From the NCBI RefSeq assembly GCF_030268685.1, contig NZ_BSRQ01000031.1:16670-80669 (forward strand): DNA of 64,000 nucleotides, written 5' to 3'. The notes under the pieces are model-generated. The model saw only the letters and a list, made by a program, of their open reading frames with translations, was not told the DNA's origin and did no database searches. Within the stretch, counting starts at the first letter, position 1. Each line of letters opens with the position of its first letter. The stretch is from Microtetraspora sp. NBRC 13810. Its GTDB lineage: Bacteria; Actinomycetota; Actinomycetes; Streptosporangiales; Streptosporangiaceae. This document shows positions 61,711 to 64,000 of the stretch, piece by piece. The translations under genes and the position numbers were made by a program.

Positions 61711-63584
61711 GAGCAACAACTCGCAATCGCAGGCGTCGCTCGGCCGTGGCGGCCCTGAGCGCGGTCACCCTGGGGGCATCTCTGCTCCTCGCCTCGACCT
61801 CGGCCGCCGCGGACGGGCCCAGCGCCTCGATCATCTTGGGCGAGGTCAACGAGGAGAACGGTCTCCGCCAGATCGACCAGGGTGACGGCACGACCGCACC
61901 CGTGACGGTTGGCGGGCTGAGCGCACGCGCGACCGTGGAGACCTCGGCACCGGCGGAACACATGTATTTCCAGGTCGACGACGCGGTCGCCTTCGATGGC
62001 GCGTTCGTCGCGTGCCTGCAGTTCGAGTACTTCGACGAGGGCGGGGCCACATTCCGCGTCCAGTACGACTCGACCAGCAGCGCGTACGGCTCGACGGGTT
62101 CGGTGAACCGCACCGGGTCGAACACGTGGAAGACGGCGGGCTTCGAGCTGATGGACGCCCGGTTCGCCAACCGCGAGAACGGCGGCGCCGACTTCCGCGT
62201 CGAGGCGGGCTCGGCCGGGGTGACCTTGCACAGCGTGAAGTTGACGATCATCCAGGACGACGACGGCGTGACCCCGCCGTGCGCGGCCGCCTCGCCCGAG
62301 CCGGAACCCGTCACCCCGGACTGGCAGCTCAAGTATGTCGAGCAGTTCGGGAAGCCGATCCGCACTGAGGCCAGCCCGTGGGTGCTCGACGACTACAGCG
62401 AGCCGGTCGACGACTTCAACGACGACAACGGCGACCTCTACCGCCTTCAGCTCGGTCCCAAGTTCGACGCGGCGATGGGGACCATGCGGACCTACCGGCA
62501 GGAGACCGAGTTCGGCCGGGACGGCTGGCTCACGGCGTCCCTCTCGGCGCGCGAGAGCGGCGGGCGGGTCGACGACAGCTACACCGACCCTGCCGAACGT
62601 CCGTCGATCGTGACGGAGTCGCTGAAGAACGCGGGCTCCGTCGCCAAGATCACCGTGCCCAACCACACAGGTGGCGCGATCATCCGCAACACCGAGCCGC
62701 TGCCGAAGTACTACCGCATCGAGTACGACCTCAAGACGCTCGACTTCGGCGGCTTGCGTAACGGCTCGCTGTTCTACGACGGCAAGTACAACGGGTACGC
62801 CCTCGGGGAGTGCAAGACGTTCTACCCCTGGGTCAGCAACCCGAACGACATCGAACCGGCCGACCCCTGCGCCACACGCTCCGTGCGGGAGGACAGCAAC
62901 GAGGCGTACAACGCGTTCCACTTCATGTCGATCCTGGACTTCCCGGCGATGCCCCGGAACCTGGCGATGTACCACTGGCACCGCAAGGTGCTCATGGACC
63001 AGTTCAGCCCGGCCCCGTCCCGGAACACGGACGGCTACGACGTCTGCAACTCGCGGACCGGTGAGAAGTACCCCTGGGACGAGAGCAACCGCACCACGGT
63101 GAACATGCTCTTCTTCACGGGTTCGCTCGGTCAGTCGCAGACGTTCGTGACGAGCTGCGACCGTCGGCCGGTTTCCGGCGTGCAGAAGTCGGCCGTGGAG
63201 CTGCAGCCCGAGCTGATGCCCAAGCAGGACTACACGTTCGCCATCGAGCGCACCGAGGCGGGTTACACGCTCGAGGTCAGCGGCAACTTCAAGAACGTCG
63301 GCAAGCAGACCTACCGGTTCACCCGGGGCTTCATCGACGACGACGCCGGCGTGGTCGGGGCGAACGTCCCGATCTTCCACTACAACGTGGACGCCGAGGA
63401 ATACAACGGCCAGTTCAACACGTCGCACACCGCGCGGGGCGCATTCGGCTCCAAGACGTGGGACAACCAGTGGCCGGCCGGCTCGGCCTACCCCGACTAC
63501 TTCGTCATCGGTGAGCCGTACACGAACGTCGGTGAGGGGCAGGCCCGCATCGACAACATCCGGCTGTACGTGCCGAAGAAGTAG
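61707..63584 (+). CDS. Large secreted protein, possible carbohydrate-active enzyme
   Basis: A 625-residue exported protein: signal peptide of about 33 residues (ending STSAAADG), an N-terminal beta-sandwich of about 150 residues that resembles a carbohydrate-binding module (MYFQVDDAVAFDGAFVACLQ, FEYFDEGGATFRVQYDS), a short acidic/Pro linker, and a C-terminal part of about 420 residues with many Trp/Tyr/Asn and a LamG-like ending (FVIGEPYTNVGEGQARIDNI). I do not recognise the catalytic fold. GC content is lower than in the left half of the window. ATG 61707 follows GGAGAAGGA. A strong hairpin lies downstream. Confidence 0.8.
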   Translation: MRATTRNRRRRSAVAALSAVTLGASLLLASTSAAADGPSASIILGEVNEENGLRQIDQGDGTTAPVTVGGLSARATVETSAPAEHMYFQVDDAVAFDGAFVACLQFEYFDEGGATFRVQYDSTSSAYGSTGSVNRTGSNTWKTAGFELMDARFANRENGGADFRVEAGSAGVTLHSVKLTIIQDDDGVTPPCAAASPEPEPVTPDWQLKYVEQFGKPIRTEASPWVLDDYSEPVDDFNDDNGDLYRLQLGPKFDAAMGTMRTYRQETEFGRDGWLTASLSARESGGRVDDSYTDPAERPSIVTESLKNAGSVAKITVPNHTGGAIIRNTEPLPKYYRIEYDLKTLDFGGLRNGSLFYDGKYNGYALGECKTFYPWVSNPNDIEPADPCATRSVREDSNEAYNAFHFMSILDFPAMPRNLAMYHWHRKVLMDQFSPAPSRNTDGYDVCNSRTGEKYPWDESNRTTVNMLFFTGSLGQSQTFVTSCDRRPVSGVQKSAVELQPELMPKQDYTFAIERTEAGYTLEVSGNFKNVGKQTYRFTRGFIDDDAGVVGANVPIFHYNVDAEEYNGQFNTSHTARGAFGSKTWDNQWPAGSAYPDYFVIGEPYTNVGEGQARIDNIRLYVPKK

Positions 63585-63610
63585 GCACGGGAAGGTCGCG
63601 GTCGAACTGA

Positions 63611-63660
63611 CGCAGCCGCGCCCCTGGGACCTCAGACTGCACCCAGGGGCGCGGCCTGCG
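63611..63660 (+). terminator. Strong terminator of the secreted-protein gene
   Basis: A perfect 14-bp stem (63615-63628 with 63642-63655, containing GCGCCCCTGGG) extended by four more pairs with one bulge, 27 bases past the stop. Confidence 0.85.
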
Positions 63661-63802
63661 CTCCGAGTTCACGCGATCCTTCAGGACGTCCACCCGAGGA
63701 TCGCGATGCAGATGGCTTCGCCACAGCCAGATCGCCGTCACGATGAACGTCTACAGCGAGGTCTCATCGGAGAAGCCACAGGAGGCGCTCAAGATGCTCT
63801 CC

Positions 63803-63890
63803 TAGCTGTATTTCGCTACTGTACGGAACCAGAAAGGCCACTTCCGATCATGGGAAGTGGCCTTTGCCCTGGGTGGGGTGTTCACGAGTG
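63803..63890 (+). repeat. Dispersed repeat, copy B, with internal hairpin
   Basis: Same orientation as copy A at 37828-37914 and about 85% identical. The hairpin AAAGGCCACTTCC / GGAAGTGGCCTTT (63833-63865) has a perfect 13-bp stem. The remaining bases to the window end show no gene. Confidence 0.75.
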
Positions 63891-64000
63891 GGTCTGGCCT
63901 GGGACGGAAAGATAGCGTAAAGATCGCTTCCCGCACGGAAAGTGATCGTTTCCCGCATTGAGCGTCGTGGAGCTCTTCATGCTGGAGACGATCGTGTTCC

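Noticed and set aside
37828..63890. The repeat pair as proof of one integrated 26-kb element
   Set aside because: No integrase, transposase or tRNA target is seen, and the interval contains mainly ordinary chromosomal genes; the pair is reported as a dispersed repeat only.
1..64000. tRNA, rRNA, riboswitch and CRISPR features
   Set aside because: No cloverleaf-like sequence, rRNA segment, known riboswitch core or spaced repeat was recognised by eye; a covariance-model search would be decisive.

Overview
The window is high-GC DNA (mostly about 70% or more, with strong C/G preference at third codon positions) from an actinomycete. GTG starts, probable leaderless transcripts, mycothiol-dependent and F420-dependent enzyme families, a SigB/SigF-type sigma factor, an ECF sigma/CU044_5270 pair, a SARP regulator and a macrolide-type glycosyltransferase all fit Streptosporangiales or Streptomycetales. 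I lean to a Streptosporangiaceae genus, by inference only. I saw no tRNA, rRNA or CRISPR array.

Region 1 (1-7.7 kb) is a peptide/amide catabolism locus. A minus-strand operon encodes an Ntn isoaspartyl peptidase/asparaginase, an M55 D-aminopeptidase, an SDR dehydrogenase, a proline-iminopeptidase-like hydrolase and a lipoprotein solute-binding protein. Divergent to it is a 714-residue fusion of ketopantoate reductase with an amidase, and next to that a GntR/FCD regulator. A shared TATCAG half-site lies in all three intergenic regions. Region 2 (7.8-33.2 kb) is ordinary chromosome: a NarL-type two-component pair, a lipid methyltransferase-like gene with DedA, a TcmP-like O-methyltransferase divergent from a TetR gene over a double palindrome, a sigma factor, an AI-2E exporter, a PGRP-type amidase, a ThrE exporter, an epoxide hydrolase with a WYL regulator, a secreted M6-like protease operon, an NmrA/HxlR pair and an ECF sigma operon. 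It also holds gene relics: a SARP/monooxygenase chimera, MFS and TetR fragments, and a shortened CU044_5270 gene.

Region 3 (33.6-37.9 kb) has lower GC and is the most interesting part. A three-gene minus-strand operon encodes an NrtR-like Nudix regulator, a nucleoside-phosphorylase/MTAN-fold protein and a four-helix membrane protein. The last two share a short motif (NVAxDxAxVxVQAGxVxG) that resembles RHIM-like bacterial amyloid signalling motifs. This suggests an immunity or cell-death pair. The operon is bracketed by hairpins, and the upstream side carries an 87-bp sequence that recurs at the far right end of the window.

Region 4 (38-51.3 kb) contains an imine-reductase-like enzyme with a MerR regulator, a secreted discoidin/DUF1996 protein, a TPR-AAA+ and TPR-membrane protein pair, a secreted S41 protease, a SARP/NB-ARC/TPR regulator, and a macrolide-type glycosyltransferase divergent from a TetR repressor over a palindrome that overlaps both -10 boxes.

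Region 5 (51.4-64 kb) mixes intact and decayed genes. Intact ones are an ankyrin protein, a DUF4352 membrane protein, a DesKR-like two-component system divergent from an ABC-2 exporter plus a CPBP protease, and a large secreted protein. Relics include PPOX, F420-dependent LLM and FtsX genes and a small frameshifted membrane protein. The region ends with a strong terminator and the second copy of the dispersed repeat.
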